Source: Candidatus Poribacteria bacterium (GTDB lineage: Bacteria; Poribacteria; WGA-4E; UBA9662). From it: a stretch of DNA of 18,668 nt. Numbering within the stretch: the first letter of the stretch is position 1; each line of letters begins with the position of its first letter. The stretch is from assembly GCA_002699335.1 (NCBI GenBank), contig PACG01000104.1:1-18668 (forward strand). Direction: 5' to 3'. Below the pieces are notes generated by a model. It made no database searches, was not told the DNA's origin, and was given only the letters and a program-made list of their open reading frames with translations. This document shows positions 1 through 7,619 of this stretch, in pieces. The position numbers and the translations under genes are program-made.

Positions 1-116
1 TAGGCTGATAATTTTAGAGTATAAATAAAGATGAAATAAGAATAAAAACAGGAATATAGTTGAAAAAGATAGGAGTATATGATACTATTAGGCCAGCTAA
101 TCAATTCGATTAGTTA

Positions 117-132
117 ATAGGACTTACGCAGT
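117..132. repeat. Left terminal inverted repeat of IS remnant
   Basis: The 16 bases ATAGGACTTACGCAGT are the exact reverse complement of 527-542. Pairing continues imperfectly inward for a few bases if a 1-base gap is allowed. Confidence 0.85.
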
Positions 133-183
133 GTTGAGTTCAAGCAGCAGGCACAGAGAATCCACTTAAAAGGGGTTGGGTGG

Positions 184-535
184 GTGATCTCCTATCGAGT
201 CGAGGCTGATGATAGAACTCCGCGCTTCTTCATCAGTAACCAGGAGACCTGCCTAGATGAAGCACCAGTCCAACAACGACGAGAAGATGCCCAGAATGTC
301 GAGGGTTACCATCGAGGACTCAAACAAGAGCGCCACATTGAGCGTTGTCAGGCTGGCATGGCCCGCAAACAGCGTAACCACATCATGGTGGCATGGCCAG
401 CTTTTGTACGTTTGGAGTGGAAACGCTACCACCAGTGGCATCAGCCGTTGGGCACTGAAGCAAGATATTATTCGACGTGCTGTTGGAGCTTATTTTCAAG
501 AGCCTGGCTATATTCTTGATTATTCAACTGCGTAA
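184..535 (+). pseudogene. DDE transposase C-terminal remnant, frameshifted
   Basis: Reading from 184, the frame gives NVEGYHRGLKQ followed by ERCQAGMARKQRNHI and a VRLEW segment. This is the typical C-terminal block of IS701/IS4-like DDE transposases, with the last catalytic Glu in VEGYHR and the downstream Lys of the Y-R-E-K signature. Around 420-440 the homology moves to the next frame, which supplies the expected end (SRWALKQDIIRRAVGAYF, then TAA at 533-535). One indel therefore separates the two halves. The first frame is open back to 121 but has no recognisable N-terminal or first catalytic Asp region, so roughly two thirds of the protein is missing. It cannot be active. The family is recognised from motif memory. 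Confidence 0.8.
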
Positions 536-542
536 GTCCTAT
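527..542. repeat. Right terminal inverted repeat of IS remnant
   Basis: The 16 bases ACTGCGTAAGTCCTAT mirror 117-132 exactly. The transposase stop codon TAA (533-535) is inside this repeat. Confidence 0.85.
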
Positions 543-544
543 GA

Positions 545-691
545 GAATTTAAATCATCAGGCAAAATCGGGGATGACCGCTGGTCACTGACTCCTGTGGG
601 GCTCTATGTAGAGGACGACCATATACATAATAACGGTAAACTCCAACAGAACACGCTAGCAGTGTCGATTGGTGGGGTTGGCAATTTGTAA
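545..691 (+). pseudogene. Orphan 49-codon frame, possible C-terminal gene relic
   Basis: Directly right of the IS end, an open frame without a start codon runs to TAA (689-691). It contains the phrases GDDRWSLTPVGLYVEDD and NNGKLQQNTLAVSIGG, which look like structured protein rather than random translation. It stops 5 bases before the ATG of the decayed membrane protein gene. It may be the 3' end of a gene whose upstream part was lost when the IS element arrived or rearranged. I do not recognise the family, so this is tentative. Confidence 0.3.
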
Positions 692-696
692 TTGAA

Positions 697-2640
697 ATGA
701 GCATATATCGGGTGGGTACCAGTGCCTCAATCTATGTAGGGAAAAGTAAATCGATCTACAAGGCAATCCTTCTGGGTTGTATTCTCATCCCGTTCAACAG
801 TTACTCGGTTGTGACCATTGAAATGGAACGATATTTGGCTTATCCAACCTGTATCTCCCTTTTCTTCAATGTGGTCTTCACCCTTTTTGTTCTGCAAGCG
901 TTGAACCTCACGCTGGTTCGGTTATTGGCCCGGCTTGCTTACGTCCCACGACCTACTCATCATCTACACCATGCCATTGATCGCTTCTGGTATCAGCGGC
1001 TTGGATATGATGCAGGATCGTGGTGTCAAACTTGGGGCATGCGTTCTGGTATGCGACCTCCAGCGAATGAGTGGAAACAGCTTTTCTGGCGCTATCTGCC
1101 CAAACACCTCGTCGCCGATGACTTAAAGGCACTCAGGGGATATTACGAAGAGTCCTCGGACCTTCTTAATACCGGTATATGTCCGTGCTTGGCTCGCCCC
1201 TGCCTACTATGGACAGGGTTCATCAGCCTGCTGTTTTTGATGATGACATGCCTCAACGTCGTGTTGCGAAAACAGTGGATAGACGTGAAAAACTGAGTTA
1301 TCCGATTATTCAACTACCACTGGAAATGATGCGTCATAGAGATCTTAAGGGGTTGTTTGGTAATCAAGCACTGACGATTGGCTTCGCGCTAGCGGTAGGC
1401 ATCGACCTGTTAAATGGACTTAGTGTTTTTATCCAGTGCTACCGCAAATTCCTGTCTGCGGATATAACCTTAGAAGACTTTTGACAGAGAAGCCGTGGTC
1501 AGCGGTTAGCTGGTTCCCCATCCGATTTTACCCTTTCGTCATTGGTCTAGGATTTCTCATTCCTTTAGACCTCTCCTTTTCGTGTTGGTCTTTCTACCTG
1601 ATATACAAGTTGCAATTGATCGTCGGCAGCGCCATGGGGCTACGGAGTTTGCCGCGTTTCCCGTATGGCAACGACAGGCCGCGGGCGCTTATATTGGGTT
1701 ATGCACATTGGTGTTGTGGGACAGGCGCAGGCATCTCTGGGCAGTGTTCAGAAAAGCGCTTGCTCTTTCGTCACCACTAGATGATATCCACGAGCCGATT
1801 GGGTATAGAACGGCGATCCTAATTATTACCGGTGTTACCGTTTTGCTACTGTTCTTTTGCATCAAGGCAGGGATGACGCTCTGGACGGCGGGCATTTTTC
1901 TGGCCTCCTATTTCTCGATTTCGATTACCATTACACGTATGCGTGCCGAACTTGAAATACCTGTGCATCACCTGTGGTACGCAGGTGCCACAGGTCCCGA
2001 TACAATCATGGTGAATATTTTTGGAACCAAAGGACTCGGACCGGCAAACCTGACAACCATGGGTTTGTTTTACGGTTTCAACCGCGACTATCGGAATCAC
2101 CCCCAGCCACATCAATTGGAGGACGTCAAAATGGTGAAATTGATAGTGGCCAAGAGCAAGAGCATATTTATAGCAACAATTTCCGACATTGCTCTGGGCT
2201 CGTTTGGCTCTTTTTTACTGTATCTTATCATGACCTATCGCATGCCAGGCACCCATGGGCTACACGTCGGTCGAGAAGCATTCACGCGATTACAATAGTG
2301 GCTCAGTAGTTCGGTACCGACTATCCCGGTGTGGAATTTATGGGGATAAGCTTTGCCTGGGCAACTAGCCTCATGTTCTTAAGAATCCGTTTTTTGGGCT
2401 GGCCCCTGCAGCCACTTGGATACGTACTCTCTGGTCGTTGGTCGATGAATCTAATCTGGTTTCCGCTTTTTCTGAGTTGGTTAGTCAAGTGGATCGTGTT
2501 GAAGCATGGTGGCCTCAAAGCCTACCGGGAAGGCATACCGTTTTTTCTCGGCTTACATCTTGGGTGAATTTGTCGTGGGGAGCGTGTGGATGGTTATCGG
2601 TGTGTTAGAAAATTGGCAAACGTATGCTTTTTGGATTTGA
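697..2640 (+). pseudogene. Decayed DUF6785/DUF6784-type polytopic membrane protein
   Basis: Homologous segments continue in order through all three frames. Frame 1 from 697 carries IEMERYLAYPTCISLFFNVV; frame 2 near 935 carries LTSHDLLIIYTM; frame 3 near 1032 carries LGHAFWYAT; frame 1 carries NEWKQLFWRYLPKHL and RKQWID. Frame 3 near 1290 then carries KLSYPIIQLPLEM, frame 2 near 1436 GYNLRRLLTEKPWSAVSWFP, and frame 1 near 1670 AAGAYIGLCTLVLW through PHQLEDVKM. After an in-frame TAG (2296-2298), frame 3 carries PLGYVLSGRWSMNLIWFPL, and frame 1 carries GEFVVGSVWMVIG, ending at TGA 2638-2640. That implies about eight frameshifts plus one nonsense codon. The order and hydrophobic segments match the large DUF6785/6784 membrane proteins I know from Poribacteria and Planctomycetes, whose function is unknown. 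No usable product is expected. Confidence 0.82.
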
Positions 2641-2901
2641 CGATTCAATCTGTCGTGAAATTTCATTATGTTCAGTGAATTTCCTGTTCCCAATTGGCCA
2701 TCTACTTGGAAGAACGAATAGGGGACTATAACTGACAATGGAAAGAATTTACACTATGTTTCTTGACATCCTTATTAAATGAGATTGTTTGTGTAATAAC
2801 GCCTTTACAGACAAGAGGAGAGTGTTAACTTTTTCTCATCGGTGGAATCATAGAACCTCTCTAAGTTAAAGTATTAGTGTGTCGTCCTTATCTAGGAGCA
2901 C
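2641..2901. other. Noncoding spacer between convergent loci
   Basis: This AT-rich interval lies between the pseudogene end and the stop of the minus-strand hydrolase. I see no gene in it and no clear hairpin followed by a T-run on either strand. Confidence 0.4.
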
Positions 2902-4869
2902 TCAGAAAGCAAGAGGTTTGAGTGGACGGATCTCAATGTCCTCGAACACTACCTGGCCGCAATAGGCAAAGAAGAACAGACTGTCGCCCTCAAGACACTC
3001 CTCCATCCGCACGATTAGCGTACGGTGATTGTCCACACAGATGTCGAGCAGATCGTCGAGTACCAATATGTTCAATGTGAAGGGTTGATCCAGCCCTTCG
3101 ACATCATACAGAGCAAACCGCTCGCGTTCTTCAACCGTATTACTCTGACAGGGGCGCCAGCCGATCTTCCGACGGAACGGTTCAATACGCAGTTCATAAC
3201 CTTTCTCATAATTGCCCTCCCCGCGGACAACAAGGCCGAAGGCAGCACTACCTGCTCCTGGCACCACCCGCGAGCAGAAGTGGAAATTCCGGGGAACGCC
3301 ACGGGCGGCGATAGTACCGAGTTCACAGGGAGCGCTCATCGTCAGGCGTTTTACTCCCGTGGACATTTCTCCCGCTAAAATCTCAAGGGATAAGGGAACC
3401 GGGTCCTCCGTATGAGGTACCATCTCGGGGACCCAGGCTGAGCCAAGTGCACCATCCTCGTGCTGGATCACCTCGCGAAATACGGTGTGGCCTCCCCAAC
3501 CATGCTCACCGACCCAAGCTACTCCGATGCGGCGGTTCTCCCCGAACTTTGCTGTCTTCATAACGTAGGACTGCGGTCCATCGAACAGGTCAACGCGTGG
3601 ACGCTTCCACGGACCAAACCAGGAGCGGGATATCCGGTAGCGTGTTACCCCTTCATGCCCAGTCAACAGGTAATGCCATCCGTTCCACTCGAAACAGTCT
3701 GGGCACTCACCCGGAACCCAGACAGGTTCCTGCTGTTTCCAGGTCAGCAGATCACGTGATACCAGATGCGCCAAGCAGGCAGCGTGACCGGGAATGGGAG
3801 GGTCTAAGACCTGGGTTGTCACCAGCATGTGGAAGAGGCCTGTTTTCGGATCGTGGAAGACATTCGGATCGCGTGCGTTCACTGGCTCGTAGGGCGGAGC
3901 CAGCGTGAATAGTGGTTCACCTTTGGTGAAGTGAATTCCATCAGTACTCGTTGACACCGTCAGTTGCCCCGGTCTAGCGTCGTGCATACGAGCGGCGTAG
4001 AATGCATAGTATGTTCCTTGGTGGAAGAAGGTTGAGCCCGTACAGATGGAGCCTTCCCACTGACGACTAATAGGCACCGCAAACGGATGATGCTCCCAAG
4101 TTTTGAGATCGGTCGAAGAGGCATGTGCCCACTGATGCGCACCAAGACGCCACTTACTCCCATGATGACGACGGTCGAAGAGATAAAAGAGGTGGAATCT
4201 TCCGTTATGGAAGAAGGGCATGCAGTCCCCAGCACTAGTATTATGGCCACGCGGTTTCCAGTAGTTGAGCGTCGTCTGTTTAGGACCGAGAATTTCCAGG
4301 TTACGACGAGTCACCGTCTCTGTCCCTCCACTTAGAATGACCACCTCATCGTCGGAAAGAACTCGGTTCCACGCAGCCACTTGTTTGACGTTTTCACTAA
4401 CTAGCAGCAACTTACTGGTAGCCGACTTAAGTGCCCCAACTGGCCACTCTTCGTCCACCAGTACACCATCGACGAACAACTCCAGCTTTGGGCCAGCGAA
4501 GCGGACAATAATATAGCGGCAACCGGCTTCGCCGATCATTGAGGCCGGGACACCAAGCTGAAGTGGTTGACCTTCGTTGCGTGGGTCATCCCAGTCGGTC
4601 TCCAGTTCAAACCGGAGCATTTTGCCCGAGTTATCGTTAACTGTCTGGAGGCGAAACCCAGCCAAGGCCTCGGCAGTGCTCCATAATAGGATCGAACTAC
4701 CCCACTTGTCCGGTGTAAACTGGACCCGTGCATACAGCGATATCGCGCATCCCTTGAGTTTCAGGTCGCTTGTCACCTGAAGCATCCCTGTCGATGATTC
4801 AGTGCCGTCCCCATCGGACATGCGCCAATTGACATCAGCATCGTTTAACGGTATTTTATCAATCGTCAT
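2902..4869 (-). CDS. GH32-like glycoside hydrolase with N-terminal LamG-like domain
   Basis: The 655-residue product probably cleaves terminal beta-fructosyl or related sugar residues. Residues about 35-180 look like a concanavalin/LamG-type jelly roll (LELFVDGVLVDEEWP). Residues about 200-480 form the five-bladed propeller with the three acidic sites of clan GH-J: a WMNDPNG equivalent reading AGDCMPFFHNGRFHLFY (nucleophile Asp215), an ARDPNVF motif (Arg333-Asp334-Pro335), and a GECPDCFEW motif (acid/base Glu388-Cys389). The remaining ~175 residues fit the GH32 C-terminal beta-sandwich. I chose ATG 4869 because GGGAGG lies 10 bases upstream; in-frame GTG codons at 4872 and 4875 would add one or two residues, and 4872 has a good 7-base spacing. 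No signal peptide is visible, so the enzyme appears cytoplasmic unless exported some other way. The first motif departs from true invertases (GDC rather than NDP), so the substrate is open. Confidence 0.85.
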   Translation of the reverse strand: MTIDKIPLNDADVNWRMSDGDGTESSTGMLQVTSDLKLKGCAISLYARVQFTPDKWGSSILLWSTAEALAGFRLQTVNDNSGKMLRFELETDWDDPRNEGQPLQLGVPASMIGEAGCRYIIVRFAGPKLELFVDGVLVDEEWPVGALKSATSKLLLVSENVKQVAAWNRVLSDDEVVILSGGTETVTRRNLEILGPKQTTLNYWKPRGHNTSAGDCMPFFHNGRFHLFYLFDRRHHGSKWRLGAHQWAHASSTDLKTWEHHPFAVPISRQWEGSICTGSTFFHQGTYYAFYAARMHDARPGQLTVSTSTDGIHFTKGEPLFTLAPPYEPVNARDPNVFHDPKTGLFHMLVTTQVLDPPIPGHAACLAHLVSRDLLTWKQQEPVWVPGECPDCFEWNGWHYLLTGHEGVTRYRISRSWFGPWKRPRVDLFDGPQSYVMKTAKFGENRRIGVAWVGEHGWGGHTVFREVIQHEDGALGSAWVPEMVPHTEDPVPLSLEILAGEMSTGVKRLTMSAPCELGTIAARGVPRNFHFCSRVVPGAGSAAFGLVVRGEGNYEKGYELRIEPFRRKIGWRPCQSNTVEERERFALYDVEGLDQPFTLNILVLDDLLDICVDNHRTLIVRMEECLEGDSLFFFAYCGQVVFEDIEIRPLKPLAF

Positions 4870-4879
4870 CACCACTTGA

Positions 4880-4885
4880 CCTCCC
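4880..4885 (-). promoter_or_regulatory. Shine-Dalgarno site of the GH32-like gene
   Basis: On the minus strand this reads GGGAGG, 10 bases before ATG 4869, 7 before GTG 4872 and 4 before GTG 4875. It argues against the longest start. Confidence 0.55.
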
Positions 4886-5332
4886 AGAGTTCCATATCAT
4901 TTGACAGAATAGTCGTTTACTTTTACGGTATATTTAGGTCTATCCGAAAGATGCAAAATCGCTGTACTCAGGAACAAATCTGCGCTCTAGTTTTTACAAA
5001 ATCTCTGAATTGTCATCTTTCCATTGTCAGTAGACCACAGGTACTGATAGAAATTCTCAACGTCGGTATCAGAGCCAGTTTCCATTAGTTCCCTTCCGGT
5101 TTTAACTGCCCCAGACCTTGGCTATTTTATCACCTACTTGTAAAGAAAACACGACACCTATGCAACCTATCCATGCCCTCAACCAGGCTCAATTGGCATA
5201 TAATTTTCATTTTCAACTTTTTATGAATCCGGCCAACCTGAAACTTGCCGGGCCAAGCTTTTTACACTTTCAATTTCGGAAAGCCTACTTTTCCATCCCC
5301 ATTTTAGACGGGAGAAAAAGTAAGTGATATAG
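4886..5332. other. Divergent intergenic region, hydrolase / histidine kinase
   Basis: This region separates two divergently transcribed genes and should hold both promoters. The only notable element is the TATAAT at its right edge, described separately. Short frames occur on the plus strand, but they have no ribosome binding site and no protein-like composition. I see no convincing promoter for the minus-strand hydrolase and no RNA gene. Confidence 0.4.
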
Positions 5333-5338
5333 TATAAT
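5333..5338 (+). promoter_or_regulatory. Candidate -10 box upstream of histidine kinase
   Basis: A perfect TATAAT lies 26 bases before the ATG at 5365, so a transcript would have a leader of about 20 bases. The expected -35 position (around 5310-5315) does not resemble TTGACA, so this is suggestive only. The gene also lacks an evident Shine-Dalgarno sequence, which would fit a short leader. Confidence 0.35.
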
Positions 5339-5364
5339 AAAAAATATTAATGTAGCCCTAGCTC

Positions 5365-6861
5365 ATGCAACTTCAATGGAAATATGCCCTCATCATTAAT
5401 CTGTCCGTTTTAGTGATTTTGGGAACTTTTTATGCCATTGATGATTTTGCAGCTCAGCGAGATCTACACCGCCTACATCTGCGAGACGTTGAAAATGGAG
5501 CAATATTTCGCCAAGTGGCTGATACCATTCGAGTCCAAGTTGAACAAGAAATTGAGCGACAACAAGTGTTTAACCGCCAACGCCTGGAAGGAATGCTCCG
5601 TCAACTAACAGAAACAGCTACTGAAATGACCGATGTGGTAGATATCAATATCACTGATGGAGTTAATGCGAGAATTTCAGCCAGCTTGGTAGCAGGCAAA
5701 GATCCAGCAAATCTAATAAATCTCACCGAAATAGATCTATTCGAAATCCAACGAAAAGCTGTTCAGGTCTATAATATGGTAGAACTCCCCGGTCAAGGGT
5801 ACGGCACCGAAATTATCGTTCCCTATCAAGTTGACTGGTTAAACGAATTCTCGGACGAAAGTACAATCTCAGGTGTAATTCAAGTCCTGTTTTCGACCCC
5901 TGATATTAACCGATACATTCAGGCGCTTCGGTGGCGGCATTTTTGGTCAGTTGTGGTTGTCATTTTACTGCTCTGTCTGGTTATCGTCATTACGACAGTT
6001 CAACTGGTGTTGCGTCCTCTGGAACAGTTGGCACAAATTGTTCGTTTCGCTGAGACTGATGATCTGGATGCACTCCAGCTTTCTTATGAGTCTGGCGATA
6101 TTGGCCGCGTTACGTTCACGCTGGTTCGAATGCTGAAAGAGTTGAAAGCTTCGCACCAAAAGCGGATCGATGCTCTGGGGCAATTTGCAGCCGGTGCCGC
6201 ACACGAAATTCGTAATCCATTGAATGCCATTGGAATGACAAGCCAACATTTGCAATCGGTCTTTGCGCAGGAAACTGTCACGGCCGAAGATGTTGAAGAA
6301 GCTAAAGAACTACTTAGCATTGTCAACACCGAAACTCAAGTACTTCAACAGACTTGCGATCACTTTCTCGCCTTAAACCGCCCGCAACAGATGAATCTTC
6401 AACCAACATCTTTGAATGACCTGCTGGCTGAAGTGATGTTGGGTATGAGTGTTGTTGCTAACGAAGCCGATATTACGATCGTGGACAACATGGAGACGCA
6501 ACTACCATTGATTGAAATCGACTCGACATTGATTCGACAAGTAGTTGTTAATCTGATCCGGAACAGCATCCAATCTATGCCGAAGGGGGGACGAATCTTT
6601 ATTCACACTGGCCTGCAAAGGGCCGCCGTTGCTTCCCGTGTAATCCTTGAAGTTGGCGATACTGGAGTTGGCATTCCAAAAAATATACAAGAGCGCATTT
6701 TTGAGGCTTACTTCACTACCCGTGAAAACGAAGGTGGTGTTGGACTTGGCCTCGCTATTGCCCACCAGGCCCTCACTGCCCATCAAGCACAGATCGAAGT
6801 CCAGAGCCAAGTCGGCATGGGAACAACTTTTAAGATTTCTTTTAGAATCCCAGAAAAATAA
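5365..6861 (+). CDS. NtrB-like membrane sensor histidine kinase
   Basis: The 498-residue protein autophosphorylates on histidine and passes the phosphate to a response regulator. TM1 is about residues 7-23. An extracytoplasmic sensing region of about 165 residues follows, starting with a charged, probably helical stretch. TM2 is about 193-215 and leads into a HAMP-type linker (RPLEQLAQIVRFAETDDLD). The H-box is AAGAAHEIRNPLNAIG with His280. The ATPase domain has the N-box NLIRNSIQSMP (Asn396, Asn400), G1 DTGVGIP from Asp432, F-box EAYFTT and G2 GGVGLGLAIAH from 457. The H-box resembles the NtrB/ZraS class, whose partners are usually sigma-54 activators. No response regulator lies next to it: upstream is the divergent hydrolase, downstream a 758-bp gap. 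The start codon lacks a clear ribosome binding site, but the hydrophobic N-terminus fits. Confidence 0.93.
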   Translation: MQLQWKYALIINLSVLVILGTFYAIDDFAAQRDLHRLHLRDVENGAIFRQVADTIRVQVEQEIERQQVFNRQRLEGMLRQLTETATEMTDVVDINITDGVNARISASLVAGKDPANLINLTEIDLFEIQRKAVQVYNMVELPGQGYGTEIIVPYQVDWLNEFSDESTISGVIQVLFSTPDINRYIQALRWRHFWSVVVVILLLCLVIVITTVQLVLRPLEQLAQIVRFAETDDLDALQLSYESGDIGRVTFTLVRMLKELKASHQKRIDALGQFAAGAAHEIRNPLNAIGMTSQHLQSVFAQETVTAEDVEEAKELLSIVNTETQVLQQTCDHFLALNRPQQMNLQPTSLNDLLAEVMLGMSVVANEADITIVDNMETQLPLIEIDSTLIRQVVVNLIRNSIQSMPKGGRIFIHTGLQRAAVASRVILEVGDTGVGIPKNIQERIFEAYFTTRENEGGVGLGLAIAHQALTAHQAQIEVQSQVGMGTTFKISFRIPEK

Positions 6862-7537
6862 CCTATACCTCTAGATCCATCAGTGGAAACCAACAAACAC
6901 TTTATCAACTCTCATTTTCCGACAACTAAAACACCCCACATCACCACCCAGAGCAAGTAATAAACTTCCATCCAGCACTAGGAATTTTCGGAATTCCTCT
7001 AATTTCCCTTTTCGCTGTTGACCTAGGAACAGATTGCCGGTACAAAGGTATTGATGATTTCACTGAGACTTGATCCGGCAAATCCCAAATTTGATTGGTG
7101 TCTGATGTCGACCCAACAAACAGAAGTAGAAGTATAGGATTTAAGAACTAGGAAGAATTTACCATTTTTAAATCCACCCTTCACGCATCTTTAGAAGATT
7201 GCCGGTCTACTGAAGTCGGCAACGAGGGGGACAGTGTCAAGTTTATCCTCGATCTAGCGGATACATCCACTTTTGACCGTAAGTTGGCCAACTAGTAGTG
7301 GGCGCAATTGAGAGAAAGCTGAAGAGAATTCTGCGCCAACACAGTATCTCTTTGCTCTAGGCCGGCAAGATTTTACAGTTTGTTTTAGGCACTTGGTCGT
7401 GCTGATCTGGTAAAGTCTTCCATCTGTTCAAAAGAAGCCCTAATCTATGGCTAAAAACATGTCCCCGACTTGACTGGGGAACAGCAAATTTTACCACCGT
7501 AGTCTAAGCTGAGGGTTGATACCAGGAAGCAAATGGC

Positions 7538-7566
7538 TTGCAAAAACAAACGAACTATGCTATTGT
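7538..7566 (+). promoter_or_regulatory. Candidate sigma70-type promoter of the Kelch gene
   Basis: TTGCAA (7538-7543) and TATTGT (7561-7566) are separated by exactly 17 bases, 54 bases before the ATG at 7620. Both hexamers match consensus at four positions. The sequence TTGCAAAAA recurs at 7582-7590, so part of this may be a repeated site rather than a -35 box. Confidence 0.35.
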
Positions 7567-7567
7567 A

Positions 7568-7585
7568 GCAACATCTATCTGTTGC
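7568..7585. repeat. Small inverted repeat just after the candidate -10 box
   Basis: GCAACA and TGTTGC pair perfectly across a 6-base spacer. Its position at the expected transcription start would suit an operator, but 6-bp arms can arise by chance. Confidence 0.3.
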
Positions 7586-7619
7586 AAAAAGTCCTGTTTA
7601 ACGTGGGGATTCTCGATAT

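Larger units (their letters stand above)
117..542. mobile_element. Internally deleted IS element (IS701/IS4-like) with intact ends
   Basis: A 426-bp unit is bounded by perfect 16-bp inverted repeats, ATAGGACTTACGCAGT at 117-132 and its reverse complement at 527-542. Inside is only the C-terminal part of a DDE transposase, whose stop codon (533-535) lies within the right repeat, as is common in compact IS elements. A full element of this kind would be well over 1 kb, so most of the transposase has been lost while both ends survive. No target duplication is convincing: only AT flanks both inner 14-bp repeats, and AT is self-complementary, so it may simply extend the repeat. The left flank (1-116) is AT-rich and shows no gene, with a small CTAATC/GATTAG inverted repeat at 97-113 next to the end. 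The family call comes from the transposase motif, not a search. Confidence 0.8.
6862..7619. other. 758-bp spacer without a recognisable gene
   Basis: The interval carries frequent stops in all frames. A 47-codon start-less open stretch at 7152-7295 has no recognisable homology. Weak hairpins are seen at 6980-6998 (AGGAATT/AATTCCT, followed by a pyrimidine-rich tract) and at 7463-7482 (TCCCC/GGGGA); neither is a clear intrinsic terminator. The last 80 bases hold a candidate promoter and a small inverted repeat for the next gene. Confidence 0.4.

Noticed and set aside
117..542. Target-site duplication flanking the IS remnant
   Set aside because: Only AT is shared, and because it is self-complementary it cannot be told apart from two more bases of inverted repeat. 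Flanks beyond it differ.
3025..4780. Several plus-strand frames of 65-117 codons
   Set aside because: All lie antisense inside the intact hydrolase gene and show no motif, so they are shadows of its coding strand.
4876..5327. Two open frames of about 70 codons in the divergent intergenic region
   Set aside because: They have no ribosome binding site, start at arbitrary ATGs, and have a composition unlike the real genes nearby. They look like chance frames in AT-rich DNA.
6980..6998. AGGAATT/AATTCCT hairpin as terminator of the kinase gene
   Set aside because: The stem is AT-rich and weak, lies 119 bases after the stop, and is followed by mixed pyrimidines rather than a T-run.
7152..7295. 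A 47-codon open stretch in the spacer before the Kelch gene, considered as a decayed response regulator
   Set aside because: It has no start codon, and none of the receiver or sigma-54 activator motifs could be found in any frame.
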